A stretch of DNA of 64,000 bases from SUG1106 sp051883095. Its GTDB lineage: Bacteria; Bacillota; Clostridia; Peptostreptococcales; Anaerovoracaceae. Shown one piece after another: positions 50,494 to 59,890 of this stretch (within the stretch, counting starts at the first letter, position 1; every line of letters starts with the position of its first letter). The DNA is taken from positions 1-64,000 of the forward strand of contig JBJETB010000092.1 in assembly GCA_051883095.1 (NCBI GenBank), given 5' to 3'. The position numbers and the translations under genes are program-made. The notes beneath the pieces were generated by a model, which saw nothing but the letters and a program-made list of their open reading frames with translations, had not been told where the DNA came from and ran no database searches.

Positions 50494-52026
50494 ATGGAAG
50501 AAGCTAAAACTAGAAAAGAACGTCTTCCTAACAAGTTTGAAGCAATCCTGCCGGTGCTTACGCTCCTCGGCCTGATGCTTGCAAACTACTTACTGGGGTG
50601 GGGAAATGACCCGCACATCTACGTATTGATAACCGCAGTTGTATGCTGTGCAATCGGCTGTTTCTGCGGAGTTCCTATCAAGGAAATGCTTGCTGCCGGC
50701 TTCGATGCAGTAAACCATTCTCTGGAAGCAATGTTCATCCTCATGTTTGTAGGATGCCTCGTAGGATCATTTGAATGGTGCGGTACTATTCCTGCTATCG
50801 TTTATTATGGATTGAAGATTTTCACACCTGCAATCTTCCTTCCGGCTGTATGTCTGCTGTGCGCTATCGTAGGAATGTCCTTAGGTTCATCCTACACTGT
50901 AACAGCAACATTAGGTATTGCATTCATGAGTATCGGTGCTACAATGGGAATCAACCCTGCAATGATCGCCGGTGCTGTTCTTTCCGGAGCATGTACTGGA
51001 GATAAATTCTCTCCTCTGTCAGACTCCACTAACCTGGCAGCAGCTTCATCACAGACAGGACTGTTCGACCACGTAAGAGCAATGGTAGGAACAACATTCC
51101 CTGCATTCATCATCGCATTTATAGGATTTGCAATTCTTTCACTTACAGGCAATGCAGGTCAGTATGACCCTGAACTTGTAAACGGTCTGGAAACAGCAAT
51201 CGAAGAGAACTTCGCATTCATGAGCCCAGTTCTCCTTATTCCTATCGCAGTTATCATCGTAGTTGCAGTAGTTCAGATGCCTGCTATTCCTGGAGTACTT
51301 CTTGTTTCCGCAACAGGATGCGTTTTCGCAGTGATCTTCCAGGGTGCAAGCTTTGCTGAATGCGTAAGCATGCTTCACTATGGATATTATACTGAAACAG
51401 GTAACGAACTGGCTGATACACTCCTTAACAGAGGCGGTATGGATTCAATGCTCTGGACCATCAACATGGCACTCATCGCTATCGGTTTCGGCGGCATGTA
51501 TTCAAGATGCGGAGCTGTAGAATCACTGCTTGGCGGACTGATCAAGAAGATCAGAACTCCTTTCCACCTTATGGCTGCAGTTATTCTTACTGCAATGTTC
51601 TGTATCCTCACAATGTGCGACCAGTATCTGGGACTTATCATCCCTCCTGGAATGTACAAGGAGAAATTCGACGACATGGGACTTTCCAGAAATCTTCTTT
51701 CAAGATGTACAGAAGACGGCGGAACACTGTTCTCACCTCTGGTACCATGGTCATCCTGCGGTGTATATCACTCCGGCATGCTCGGTGTAAGTGTAATGTC
51801 ATATCTGCCGTTCTGCTTCACCAACATTCTCAACCCTATCATTTCACTGGCTACAGCAGCCTGGGGCGGAAATGTTATCTATGCTGACGGTTCTCACACA
51901 GGATTCTTCGGCGGCAAGGTTAAGGCAGGAAGAGCTGCCGGTGCGCCTGCTGCAGAGCACGAACACGCTATGGAAAAACTTGCTGAACTGAGAGCAAACG
52001 GAACTTATAAAGAAATCGGATGCTAA
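50494..52026 (+). CDS. NhaC-family carrier
   Basis: 510-residue polytopic protein of the NhaC family. Motifs LGSSYTVTATLGIAF and GACTGDKFSPLSDSTNLAAASS, followed by GLFDHVRAMVGTT, are the superfamily signatures, and TLFSPLVPWSSCGVYHSGMLGV marks the second repeat. A charged C-terminal tail ends the protein. AGGAGG-type TTAGGAGG precedes the start. Unlike the three carriers further left it lacks a recognisable sigma-54 promoter. Substrate unknown. Confidence 0.86.
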   Translation: MEEAKTRKERLPNKFEAILPVLTLLGLMLANYLLGWGNDPHIYVLITAVVCCAIGCFCGVPIKEMLAAGFDAVNHSLEAMFILMFVGCLVGSFEWCGTIPAIVYYGLKIFTPAIFLPAVCLLCAIVGMSLGSSYTVTATLGIAFMSIGATMGINPAMIAGAVLSGACTGDKFSPLSDSTNLAAASSQTGLFDHVRAMVGTTFPAFIIAFIGFAILSLTGNAGQYDPELVNGLETAIEENFAFMSPVLLIPIAVIIVVAVVQMPAIPGVLLVSATGCVFAVIFQGASFAECVSMLHYGYYTETGNELADTLLNRGGMDSMLWTINMALIAIGFGGMYSRCGAVESLLGGLIKKIRTPFHLMAAVILTAMFCILTMCDQYLGLIIPPGMYKEKFDDMGLSRNLLSRCTEDGGTLFSPLVPWSSCGVYHSGMLGVSVMSYLPFCFTNILNPIISLATAAWGGNVIYADGSHTGFFGGKVKAGRAAGAPAAEHEHAMEKLAELRANGTYKEIGC

Positions 52027-52058
52027 TCTGATTGGTACATAAGCAAAGGTTAAATGAC

Positions 52059-52090
52059 GCATACCCGCTTCTGCGGGTATGCGATTTTTT
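52059..52090 (+). terminator. Rho-independent terminator after the NhaC-type gene
   Basis: GCATACCCGC / GCGGGTATGC perfect 10-bp stem, loop TTCT, then GATTTTTT. Confidence 0.9.
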
Positions 52091-52120
52091 CAAAGTAAAG
52101 GTAAACGAAAGGTTTGAATT

Positions 52121-52648
52121 ATGATCTATAAAGGTATTGTAAAAGAACGTGATACAAAGAGAAAAGCAATTCTGTTTGCAGGATGTTTACTCATGCTGTA
52201 TATATCATTTCTCCAGGGCAATTTTCTGTATATCTGCATGGCTGCAATTATCGGGCTGGCTGTTTTTTTCAAAAAGGAGCATATTGTTTCTGAGGAAGGA
52301 GTCTCCATTGTATACAGCTTGTTCGGTATGAAGGTTGTGAATAAATGGGAGTGGGATGTAATTACTGCCATCAGACCTGATTTTAAAAAGTCAAAACCTA
52401 ACGTTCTTCTGGAAATCGCCAAGGACGTGACCATAAGGGCCTTTGTTTTCAAGGAAGAAGATGTCCCCGGCGTTTTAGAACTGGCTAAAAGAATGAATCC
52501 GGACATGTATGTGGACGACCGGACCAAGGAAGAACGTATGGAAGCTGAGGATGAGAGAAGCCGCAAGCTTGCCGAGGCCAGAATGCAGAGAGACCGCGCC
52601 AGGGCAGCGGAAAAAGCAAAGAAGAAAAAGAAACGTTCAAAGAAATAG
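52121..52648 (+). CDS. Membrane protein with PH-like domain and basic tail
   Basis: 175 residues. Two membrane segments (about 15-30 and 36-51) are followed by a domain of about 85 residues with a bacterial-PH-like beta pattern (HIVSEEGVSIVYSLFG, VVNKWEWDVITAIRPD, PNVLLEIAKDVTIRAFVFKEEDV) and a highly charged helical tail (residues about 133-175) ending in a lysine/arginine run. No family could be assigned with confidence. It converges on the EamA gene with a 20-nt gap. Confidence 0.65.
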   Translation: MIYKGIVKERDTKRKAILFAGCLLMLYISFLQGNFLYICMAAIIGLAVFFKKEHIVSEEGVSIVYSLFGMKVVNKWEWDVITAIRPDFKKSKPNVLLEIAKDVTIRAFVFKEEDVPGVLELAKRMNPDMYVDDRTKEERMEAEDERSRKLAEARMQRDRARAAEKAKKKKKRSKK

Positions 52649-52668
52649 TAAGTATCAGGGTACTATGA

Positions 52669-53595
52669 TTATACAGAGTCATTATGATTGATTGCCGCTT
52701 GGTGGGAGGATTCCTTACCGGCGGCATTTTCCATATACAGGATACTTGCCATGATGATGGCTGCCCCGGCCCATCCTGTAAGGCCCATTGCCTCTCTCAG
52801 AAGCAGTACGGAGAGAACACAGCCTGATGCCGGTTCAAGGGCAAAGATAACTCCTATGCGGTTGGCAGGCACAAAAGCTTCCAGATTGGACTGAAGGCAG
52901 AAGGCAACAGCACTGCAGAAAAGCCCCATGAGAAGGATAGCCACAACTTCGCTGCCTTTTGACGGAACATAGCTGAGTTCATCGAGAAAGAGTGCGGTTA
53001 TGGTGCCCCACAAAGAAATAAAGGCCATGAGAAATACGGTGAACAGTGACGAATCAACGTGTTCTTTTTTTGAAACCTTTTCCACCAGTATAATGTGAAG
53101 TGAGCCGGCAACAGCGGCAAGGAAACATAAAAAGTCTCCGAAGTTGACCACGAAGCTGCCCATATCAGGCGCATAACAGAGCAGAAACATGCCCACCAGA
53201 CAGATAAGTGAACTGATGAAAATAAACTTTGATATTTTAACCTTGAACAGTAGCCTGTTCAGAACAGGTACAATCAGGAAGGACAGGCATGTAAAAAATG
53301 AAGCTCTGACCGATGTGGTGTACTTGATGCCCCATATGCCAAAGGCAAACATCAGGAAAACTGCAAATGACAGCAGAAAGGCATATTTAATAACATCTCT
53401 GTTAAGCTGCCTGAATTTCTTGTGAAATACAGCAGCAAGCAAAAGAGCCGCCGACGCGAAGCGCAGGGATATTATGTAGAATGTAGGGCAGGCTTCAACG
53501 TATTTGGTGAGGGGATAGCTCAGTCCCCAGAAAAGTGCAGCTGCAACAAGCCCTATAACAGCAGATTTTTCACTGATTTCATGTTTAGAAAACAT
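52669..53595 (-). CDS. EamA-family (DMT) permease
   Basis: 308 residues from ATG 53595 (AAAGGAG upstream); a longer in-frame start at 53691 would lie deep in the preceding gene. Ten hydrophobic spans in two EamA repeats, with LVAAALFWGLSYPLTKYV at the start and the second repeat around LEPASGCVLSVLLLREAMGLTGW. Family members export or import metabolites such as amino acids; the substrate is unknown. The start overlaps the end of the upstream AraC regulator gene by 11 nt, so the two are translationally coupled. Confidence 0.88.
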   Translation of the reverse strand: MFSKHEISEKSAVIGLVAAALFWGLSYPLTKYVEACPTFYIISLRFASAALLLAAVFHKKFRQLNRDVIKYAFLLSFAVFLMFAFGIWGIKYTTSVRASFFTCLSFLIVPVLNRLLFKVKISKFIFISSLICLVGMFLLCYAPDMGSFVVNFGDFLCFLAAVAGSLHIILVEKVSKKEHVDSSLFTVFLMAFISLWGTITALFLDELSYVPSKGSEVVAILLMGLFCSAVAFCLQSNLEAFVPANRIGVIFALEPASGCVLSVLLLREAMGLTGWAGAAIIMASILYMENAAGKESSHQAAINHNDSV

Positions 53596-55459
53596 CGCCG
53601 GAATCTCCTTTCGGCCGGATAACCGCAATCTGCAGTCCGGCGCCTCTGATAGTAAAATTGATATTGAATGATGTACGGACATCTTCAACATATATGTCCA
53701 GCTCCGGCTCTGTAGGAATCAGAACCGGGGAACTGCTGGTAAAATCCTTTTCGTTGCCGAAATCAAAGGAGGACAGGTATGCGAAAATATTGTGATTCCT
53801 GAGCATCGAACATTTCATCACAGAATACATGCCGACCGGCAGATTTATGGAAACGTTTAAATCCAGTTCGTCTTTAAAGTTGTCAAGAATACTCTTGGCC
53901 TGATGTATAGTTGTCTCCTTGCGGCACATGTCAGCAATCTCATCATTGAAATTGATTGCAAATACAACGTACCATGGGCTGCCGTCTGTATCTGATGCGA
54001 TAACGCTGTACTGCTTTCCCCAGCAGAGGAGATGCCCTTTTATAAGCGAAAGCATCTGATAAGCAAAATAACTCGGTTTCCTGATTCCGTTTGATGTCAG
54101 AACCGAAGGAAGACCTGCAAGCAGCTGTTCTGAAGTGTTCTGGTCTCTCAGAGGGAGGCTGATCCATTCTTCATCAGAGCGGATCCACTTTCTGAGCAGG
54201 CAGATAGGGAGCGCTATAGAGTCATTTCCTGATGTAACGGCTGCAGGAGCGGAGTCATGTATACTCTTCATTGATGTTCTGAAGCCGGCAGCTTCAAAAA
54301 GGGAGCGGAGCTGGCATGCATCAGCACTGTGTTTATCGTCATCAAGCACAGTGACCATCTCAGGACGCAGCTGGGAAACATAGGCAAATATGCTGTATCC
54401 CATGGCCTTGAAATCTTCACATGTAACCGATACATTCAGTTTATGGTCAACATAGGAAATAGGTTTGCCGTGGATGTCAGCATCTATTTCAAGCTTCAGG
54501 CTGCTGACAAGGGAGGTGCTGTTTTTTTGCGAATTAAGGGAAGAAAGCAGCTGACGTATAAGCTTTATGGCTTTGTTTGCAGGCACCGGAGTAAGGGTTT
54601 CCCGGTGGAACTCGCTTTTGACCATAGGCATGAATTTTTCCCGATGTTCACGAGGAGAATGTCCAAACCACTTCTGAAAATATTTCTCATAATATGCCGT
54701 AGTTGAAAATCCAACGTCCCGCGCTATCTGACTTATCTTTTTGGTGGTGTCTAAAAGCTGTATTTCAGACCACTCTACACGGGCAAAACAGAGGAATTCA
54801 CGGAAATTCATTCCCGTATAGTCCTTGATGATGTGAGAAATATAGAATGTGCTGAGATGCTCTATATTAGCCAGATCTTCCAGTGTAATCTTTTCGGCAT
54901 AATTCTGATATATATATCCTATGATGTGGCTGATTCTCTCAATCGTTATCTGATTGCTGTTTTCAAAATTTATGACCATTCTGCCGTTGAAAGCAAACAG
55001 GTTGAATATTTTCTCCAGATATTTGATGACGTCAATCATTGCATAGGTGCACTCAGTCTTGTATTTGGAGCTTTTGATAGAATACTGAAGGAGTATGCTG
55101 AGAAGCTTTTCCTGCAGATTGTCATGCTTTCTGGTTCTGGTCTTGTTTGTGTAGGTTCTGTAGCATGCCTTGCTCAGAGACGGGAAATACTGTGAAAAAT
55201 GGTGGGTGCTTATCTGTATAAGAGCGACAACATTGTCAGGATCGGTGGAGGTTATACCGTGAACCTCGTGGCCTGAATTGGTAAATATATCGCCTTGATG
55301 AAGTGTGTAGAAACAGTACCCGTTTTTAAGAGTAACCTCTCCTTTGAGAACAAAAACAAACTCAATATCCTGATGATAGTGAAGGGGGTAATCCTTAATG
55401 TTTGCAATTGTAATATTGATAGGAAAATCGTCCTGGTATGTGATTTTTTCAAATAACAT
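53585..55459 (-). CDS. AraC-family regulator with cupin sensor and glycosidase-like C-terminal domain
   Basis: 624 residues. An N-terminal cupin domain (about 10-95, DYPLHYHQDIEFVFVLKGEVTL, GDIFTNSGHEVHGI), an AraC helix-turn-helix pair (about 175-280, ITLEDLANIEHLSTFYISHIIKDYTG and ISQIARDVGFSTTAYYEKYFQKWFGHSPREHRE), and a 340-residue C-terminal part. The segment KPSYFAYQMLSLIKGHLLCWGKQYSVIAS resembles the end of GH39-type glycosidases found fused to AraC regulators in Firmicutes. It is divergent from the SDR / glycyl-radical operon, its likely target, and coupled to an EamA permease. Confidence 0.85.
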   Translation of the reverse strand: MLFEKITYQDDFPINITIANIKDYPLHYHQDIEFVFVLKGEVTLKNGYCFYTLHQGDIFTNSGHEVHGITSTDPDNVVALIQISTHHFSQYFPSLSKACYRTYTNKTRTRKHDNLQEKLLSILLQYSIKSSKYKTECTYAMIDVIKYLEKIFNLFAFNGRMVINFENSNQITIERISHIIGYIYQNYAEKITLEDLANIEHLSTFYISHIIKDYTGMNFREFLCFARVEWSEIQLLDTTKKISQIARDVGFSTTAYYEKYFQKWFGHSPREHREKFMPMVKSEFHRETLTPVPANKAIKLIRQLLSSLNSQKNSTSLVSSLKLEIDADIHGKPISYVDHKLNVSVTCEDFKAMGYSIFAYVSQLRPEMVTVLDDDKHSADACQLRSLFEAAGFRTSMKSIHDSAPAAVTSGNDSIALPICLLRKWIRSDEEWISLPLRDQNTSEQLLAGLPSVLTSNGIRKPSYFAYQMLSLIKGHLLCWGKQYSVIASDTDGSPWYVVFAINFNDEIADMCRKETTIHQAKSILDNFKDELDLNVSINLPVGMYSVMKCSMLRNHNIFAYLSSFDFGNEKDFTSSSPVLIPTEPELDIYVEDVRTSFNINFTIRGAGLQIAVIRPKGDSGDVF

Positions 55460-55586
55460 GCTATCACCTGCCTTGCCGGAAGTTTACTTCTTCTCATAAT
55501 AATTATATAACGAAATCCTTCCGGAGAAAAGATAAGAATAATAAGATTTCATAGCAAATTAATTATATTTTCGGACAATGCAATAG

Positions 55587-55615
55587 TTGCTTTTAAGGGG
55601 CAAACTGATTAAAAT
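55587..55615 (+). promoter_or_regulatory. Sigma-A promoter of the SDR / glycyl-radical operon
   Basis: TTGCTT (55587-55592), 17 nt, TAAAAT (55610-55615), 50 nt before the SDR start. The spacer contains the partial inverted repeat TTGC...GCAA. Confidence 0.55.
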
Positions 55616-55664
55616 TGATAATAGATAACTAAGATTAACCAGCGGAAAATCAGGAGGTATAATT

Positions 55665-56414
55665 ATGAGTGACGCTAGAGTATGTGTTATCACCGGAGCT
55701 TCCGGCGGTATCGGAGAAGAAGTTGTAAAGAAATACTATAAAAACGGATATGACGTCGTTATGCTTGATATCAAAGAAGATGCATTAAAAGCTTTGATGG
55801 AAAAGGAAAAGTTCGATCCTGCAAGAGTTATTTACAAGACCGTGGATGTTTCCAGCGAAGAACAGGTAATCGACACAATCAATCAGATCAAGGAAGAAAA
55901 GGGCAGAATCGATGTCCTTGTAAATACTGCCGGAATAATCGGCAAATATGACGAAACAATCAAGTACACCTTTGATAATTTCAAGAGAATCTACGAGATA
56001 AACGTATTCGGAACATTCCTGATGATGAAATACGTACTGCCTGTAATGGTAGAACAGAAGAAGGGAGCTATCGTAAACTTCGGTTCATGCTCCGGTATGA
56101 CAGGATACACATCCGAAGTCGGATACGGCTCCAGCAAATGGGCTGTAATCGGCATGACCAAGACAGTTGCAAACGAATATTTCAAACAGGGAATACGTGC
56201 AAACTCAATTTCACCGGGATGGGTCAACACAGAAATGCTTAAACAGACTCTCAGAGACTATGAAACAACAGGTGACACTGTAAACTTCGGATGTCCCGGA
56301 CGTCCGGGCGAGCCGAGCGAAATGGCAGATGCTGTTTACTACCTCAGCTCCGACGATGCATCTTTCGTAAACGGTGTAAACCTTCTGGTAGACGGCGGCA
56401 AGATGCTTGACTAA
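55665..56414 (+). CDS. Short-chain dehydrogenase/reductase in a glycyl-radical operon
   Basis: 249-residue classical SDR that uses NAD(P) to oxidise an alcohol or reduce a ketone/aldehyde. Rossmann motif VITGASGGIGEEV at residues 7-19, NTAGIIG, catalytic Ser in SCSGMTG, YGSSK with the active-site Tyr-x-x-x-Lys, and the C-terminal NGVNLLVDGGKML. Strong AGGAGGT upstream. It lies 40 nt before the glycyl-radical enzyme, suggesting it feeds that enzyme or handles its product. Confidence 0.92.
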   Translation: MSDARVCVITGASGGIGEEVVKKYYKNGYDVVMLDIKEDALKALMEKEKFDPARVIYKTVDVSSEEQVIDTINQIKEEKGRIDVLVNTAGIIGKYDETIKYTFDNFKRIYEINVFGTFLMMKYVLPVMVEQKKGAIVNFGSCSGMTGYTSEVGYGSSKWAVIGMTKTVANEYFKQGIRANSISPGWVNTEMLKQTLRDYETTGDTVNFGCPGRPGEPSEMADAVYYLSSDDASFVNGVNLLVDGGKMLD

Positions 56415-56454
56415 TCAGACGCGTATCAGAGATTGATTTATAAGGAGAATAAAA

Positions 56455-58833
56455 ATGCTTAATGAAAGAATTCAGAGAATGAGAGACAAGCTGTGGGATT
56501 CAAAACCGTGCATCACTGCAGAGCGTCTCGTTCTGGCGACTGAGGCATACAAGCAGTTCGCCGGAGATTCAGTGCCTCTTTTCAGGGCAAAAGTAGTAAA
56601 TTATATCATGGAAAACATGACTACACTCATTATGGATGACGAACTCATTGTCGGCACTCCTACCAACAAATACAGAGGAGCAAACCTTCATCCTGAGTTC
56701 CAGTCCAGTTCATGGTATGTCAGTGATATAGATAAATTCCCGACAAGGAGCAAAGACCCGTATAATATTTCACCGGAAGACAGAGAACAGATTCTGGAAA
56801 CTTTGAAATACTGGGAAGGAAAGTCCATGGAGGATCTTTCCAAGAAGGTTCTGCCTCCTCACATTGAAGAACTCATCGAGGATGATGTAATCACCGTAGG
56901 ACTCAGAAACGGTGTATCCGGAGAAACCACCTGCGACCACGAAAAGGTTCTTGCCGTAGGCATGAGAGGATATATCGACGAATGTAAGGAGAATATAGCA
57001 AAGACTGCCGGAACCACCAGAGAGGACCAGCAGAAGATAGATTTCTGGAAAGCATGCATAATTCAGGCAGAAGCTCTGATTACATACGCACATCGTATGG
57101 CAGAGGAGGCAGAACGCCAGGCAGCAGCATGCACTGATGAAAAGAGAAAGAAGGAACTTCTGACAATTGCAGAAAACTGCAGAGTTGTCCCTGAGTTCAG
57201 TCCTAAGAACTTCATGCAGGCTCTTCAGTCAGTATGGTTTGTACATGTATACTTCCATATCGAAGTGTGCACCACAGCAAACGGCTTCGGCAGATTCGAC
57301 CAGTACATGTGGCCGTACTACAAGAAGGATGTCATCGATGAAAAGAACATCACAAGGGAGGAAGCTCTGGAAATGCTGGAATGCTTCTACCTGAAGGCTT
57401 GTGAGGTATTCGAGGTAAGAGACAGCTGGTATGCTACCAACTTCGCAGGATATCCGATGTGGGAAATCCTCCTGGTAGGAGGACAGACTCCTGACGGTAA
57501 GGATGCAACCAACGAACTGTCATATCTCTGCCTGGATGCGGCTGACGAGCTCAAGACCAGCCAGCCTGTAATGGGCGTGCGCGTATGGGAAGGAACTCCG
57601 GAAGCTCTTATCAGAAAAGGCTGCATGATGATTCAGGACGGACAGGCAAACCCTGGATTCTTCAATGATGATGTGGCAATGAAAATGGCTCTCGGAAAAG
57701 GCTGCACCATGGAAGAGGCAAGAGACTGGACTATCGTAGGATGTGTTCAGCCGGGACCTGGAGGCGGAGCTACAGACGGTTCCCCTGACGCAGGATATGT
57801 AAACATGGGCAAGATGGTTGAGCTTGTTCTTCACAACGGCGTTGACCCTAGAACCGGCAAGCTGGTAGGCCTTCAGACAGGAGATCCTAGAGAATTCAAG
57901 AACGTGGAAGATCTCAAGGATGCCCTCAAAAAACAGATTTTACATCACTATAAATTAATAAAGACAGGCTATGATATCATGCAGAGCTGCCACATGGAGA
58001 GATATCCGGTAATATTCGCCTCCATGGTGACAAAGGGCTGCGTAGAAAGCGGAAAATCAGTACAGCATGGCGGTGCCAAGTATACTACAAGCGGTTTATA
58101 CATTACAGGCGCGGCAAATATGGCTGACTCTATCGCGGCAATTGAAAAATGCGTATTTGAGGATAAGGATTTCACCATGGATGAGCTTATCACAGCTCTG
58201 GATAAGAACTTCGAAGGTGAAGAGAGAATGAGACAGCTGCTCCTCAACAAGCCGCCGAAATTCGGTAACGATAACGAGCATGTTGATGCCATCTATAGAG
58301 AAATGACTCACTTTATTGCAGACAATGTACAGACATGGCATGACGCAAGAGGCGGATATTACTCATTCAATGTACATTCACAGACTGTAAACATTTCTCA
58401 CGGTGAGGTTTGCGGAGCTCTTCCTGACGGCAGACTGGCAGGAGAACCGCTTTGCGACAACGCATCTCCGATGATGGGAAGAGACGTGAAAGGCCCTACC
58501 GCTACAGTCAAGTCAGTAGCTTCCATGGGTCAGGAGGCATTCCACGACGGAGCACTGTTCAATCTGCGTTTCGACCCTAAGGGCGTAGCAGGCGAAAAGG
58601 GACTTAACGACCTTGAAGGCGTTATAAAGACTTACTTCAAGAGCGGCGGAAACCATATCCAGATCAATGTTGTGGATAACGAAACCCTTAAGGATGCTCA
58701 GATTCACCCTGAAATGCACAAGGGCCTCATGGTTCGTGTTGCCGGTTACATGGCTTACTTCACAGAGCTTGACAAGAGCGCACAGGATGTAATCATCCAC
58801 AGAACAACTCATTTTGAAAGTGCAGAAGGATAA
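56455..58833 (+). CDS. Glycyl-radical enzyme of unassigned substrate
   Basis: 792 residues, of the pyruvate formate-lyase superfamily. The radical site is Gly764 in MVRVAGYMAYFTEL, and the thiyl Cys is Cys430 in VGCVQPGPGGGATDGS. Lyase/dehydratase members (glycerol dehydratase, choline lyase CutC, isethionate lyase) have GCVE, where the Glu acts as base; here it is Gln432, so the reaction may differ from those. N-terminal motif TTLIMDDELIVGTPTNKYRGANLHPE is typical. It is activated by the next gene. AraC regulation and an SDR partner suggest a polyol or hydroxy compound as substrate; this is inference. Confidence 0.9.
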   Translation: MLNERIQRMRDKLWDSKPCITAERLVLATEAYKQFAGDSVPLFRAKVVNYIMENMTTLIMDDELIVGTPTNKYRGANLHPEFQSSSWYVSDIDKFPTRSKDPYNISPEDREQILETLKYWEGKSMEDLSKKVLPPHIEELIEDDVITVGLRNGVSGETTCDHEKVLAVGMRGYIDECKENIAKTAGTTREDQQKIDFWKACIIQAEALITYAHRMAEEAERQAAACTDEKRKKELLTIAENCRVVPEFSPKNFMQALQSVWFVHVYFHIEVCTTANGFGRFDQYMWPYYKKDVIDEKNITREEALEMLECFYLKACEVFEVRDSWYATNFAGYPMWEILLVGGQTPDGKDATNELSYLCLDAADELKTSQPVMGVRVWEGTPEALIRKGCMMIQDGQANPGFFNDDVAMKMALGKGCTMEEARDWTIVGCVQPGPGGGATDGSPDAGYVNMGKMVELVLHNGVDPRTGKLVGLQTGDPREFKNVEDLKDALKKQILHHYKLIKTGYDIMQSCHMERYPVIFASMVTKGCVESGKSVQHGGAKYTTSGLYITGAANMADSIAAIEKCVFEDKDFTMDELITALDKNFEGEERMRQLLLNKPPKFGNDNEHVDAIYREMTHFIADNVQTWHDARGGYYSFNVHSQTVNISHGEVCGALPDGRLAGEPLCDNASPMMGRDVKGPTATVKSVASMGQEAFHDGALFNLRFDPKGVAGEKGLNDLEGVIKTYFKSGGNHIQINVVDNETLKDAQIHPEMHKGLMVRVAGYMAYFTELDKSAQDVIIHRTTHFESAEG

Positions 58834-58844
58834 TTCAGACCGCT

Positions 58845-59780
58845 ATGGACAGAAACAATAAAAAAGCTTTGGTCGGCGGAATACAGAAATTTTCGACGGA
58901 AGATGGTCCGGGTATCCGGACCACCGTCTTTCTGAAAGGATGTCCGCTGAACTGCAAATGGTGCCACAACCCGGAACTTATTGCCTTTGAGCAGCAGGTA
59001 ATCAAAATGCCAAACAGCTGTATCAAGTGCGGCTACTGCCTTGAACACTGCCCGGAGAAAGCGGTATACCTGGATGAAAATCTGAAGGTTGAAATAGACC
59101 GCCGGAAGTGCAGCAGCTGCATGGAGTGTACTGAATTCTGCTATGCAGGGGCTCTGAAGAAAGTTGCAGAAGAGATGACTGCTGAGGAAGTAATGTATCA
59201 GGTTGCTCAGGATGCCGGCTTTTATGAACATACCGGAGGAGGTATGACCATATCCGGCGGAGAAATGCTTTCCCATGCTGATTTTGCGGAGGAACTGATC
59301 CGGCTTGCGGAAGAAAGAAAAATCGGTGTATGCCTTGATACTTCCGGATATGGAAAAGGCGAGGAGCTTCTGTTTCTGGCGAAAATGAATAATGTAACCG
59401 ATATTCTTTTCGATATGAAGTCCATTGACGATGATGTTCACCGTGAATATACAGGACGCAGCAATGAACTGATTTTGAAAAATTTAGAGATTCTTGCATC
59501 AGATCAGACAGTCCTGCCTAAAATTCAGATGAGAATGCCTCTTATTTCAGGTGTCAATGACAGCTGGGACATCATTGAAAAAACTGCAGAACTGTATAAA
59601 AGGCTGGGGCTTCAGCGCGTAACGCTGCTTCCTTATCACGATCTGGGAATCGCAAAAATGCGGAATATAGGAGGAGTGGAATGCAGATTCCAGCCACCTT
59701 CAGATGAACGTGTGGATGAAATTAAAGCGTTTTTTGAGAAAAACGCCGATATGAAAGTTGAGATTTTAGGGAAACTATAA
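58845..59780 (+). CDS. Glycyl-radical enzyme activating protein
   Basis: Radical SAM activase that abstracts hydrogen from Gly of the preceding enzyme. 311 residues: N-terminal KFSTEDGPGIRTTVFLKG, then the SAM cluster CPLNCKWCHNPE (CxxxCxxC), then a two-cluster ferredoxin-like insertion with CIKCGYCLEHCPEKAV and CSSCMECTEFCYAGAL, and the SAM-binding GGGMTISGGEMLSH. The insertion is normal for activases of the non-PFL glycyl-radical enzymes. It starts 11 nt after the enzyme gene. Confidence 0.94.
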   Translation: MDRNNKKALVGGIQKFSTEDGPGIRTTVFLKGCPLNCKWCHNPELIAFEQQVIKMPNSCIKCGYCLEHCPEKAVYLDENLKVEIDRRKCSSCMECTEFCYAGALKKVAEEMTAEEVMYQVAQDAGFYEHTGGGMTISGGEMLSHADFAEELIRLAEERKIGVCLDTSGYGKGEELLFLAKMNNVTDILFDMKSIDDDVHREYTGRSNELILKNLEILASDQTVLPKIQMRMPLISGVNDSWDIIEKTAELYKRLGLQRVTLLPYHDLGIAKMRNIGGVECRFQPPSDERVDEIKAFFEKNADMKVEILGKL

Positions 59781-59807
59781 TCCAGCCACCTTTTTATTAA
59801 TAAGTTA

Positions 59808-59854
59808 AAAAGCTGCAGCGCCTCCGTTGTAAACGGCGACGCTGCAGCTTTTAT
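59808..59854. terminator. Terminator between the activase and racemase genes
   Basis: AAAAGCTGCAGCG pairs with CGCTGCAGCTTTT around a 20-nt loop that has its own short stem; T runs on both sides suit both convergent genes. Confidence 0.82.
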
Positions 59855-59890
59855 AATGATCTTTTGTATTTGCCGTAATTATGGAACGTT

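Noticed and set aside
53595..53691. Longer N terminus for the EamA permease
   Set aside because: It would be read within the end of the AraC gene and has no ribosome site, while AAAGGAG sits before the ATG at 53595.
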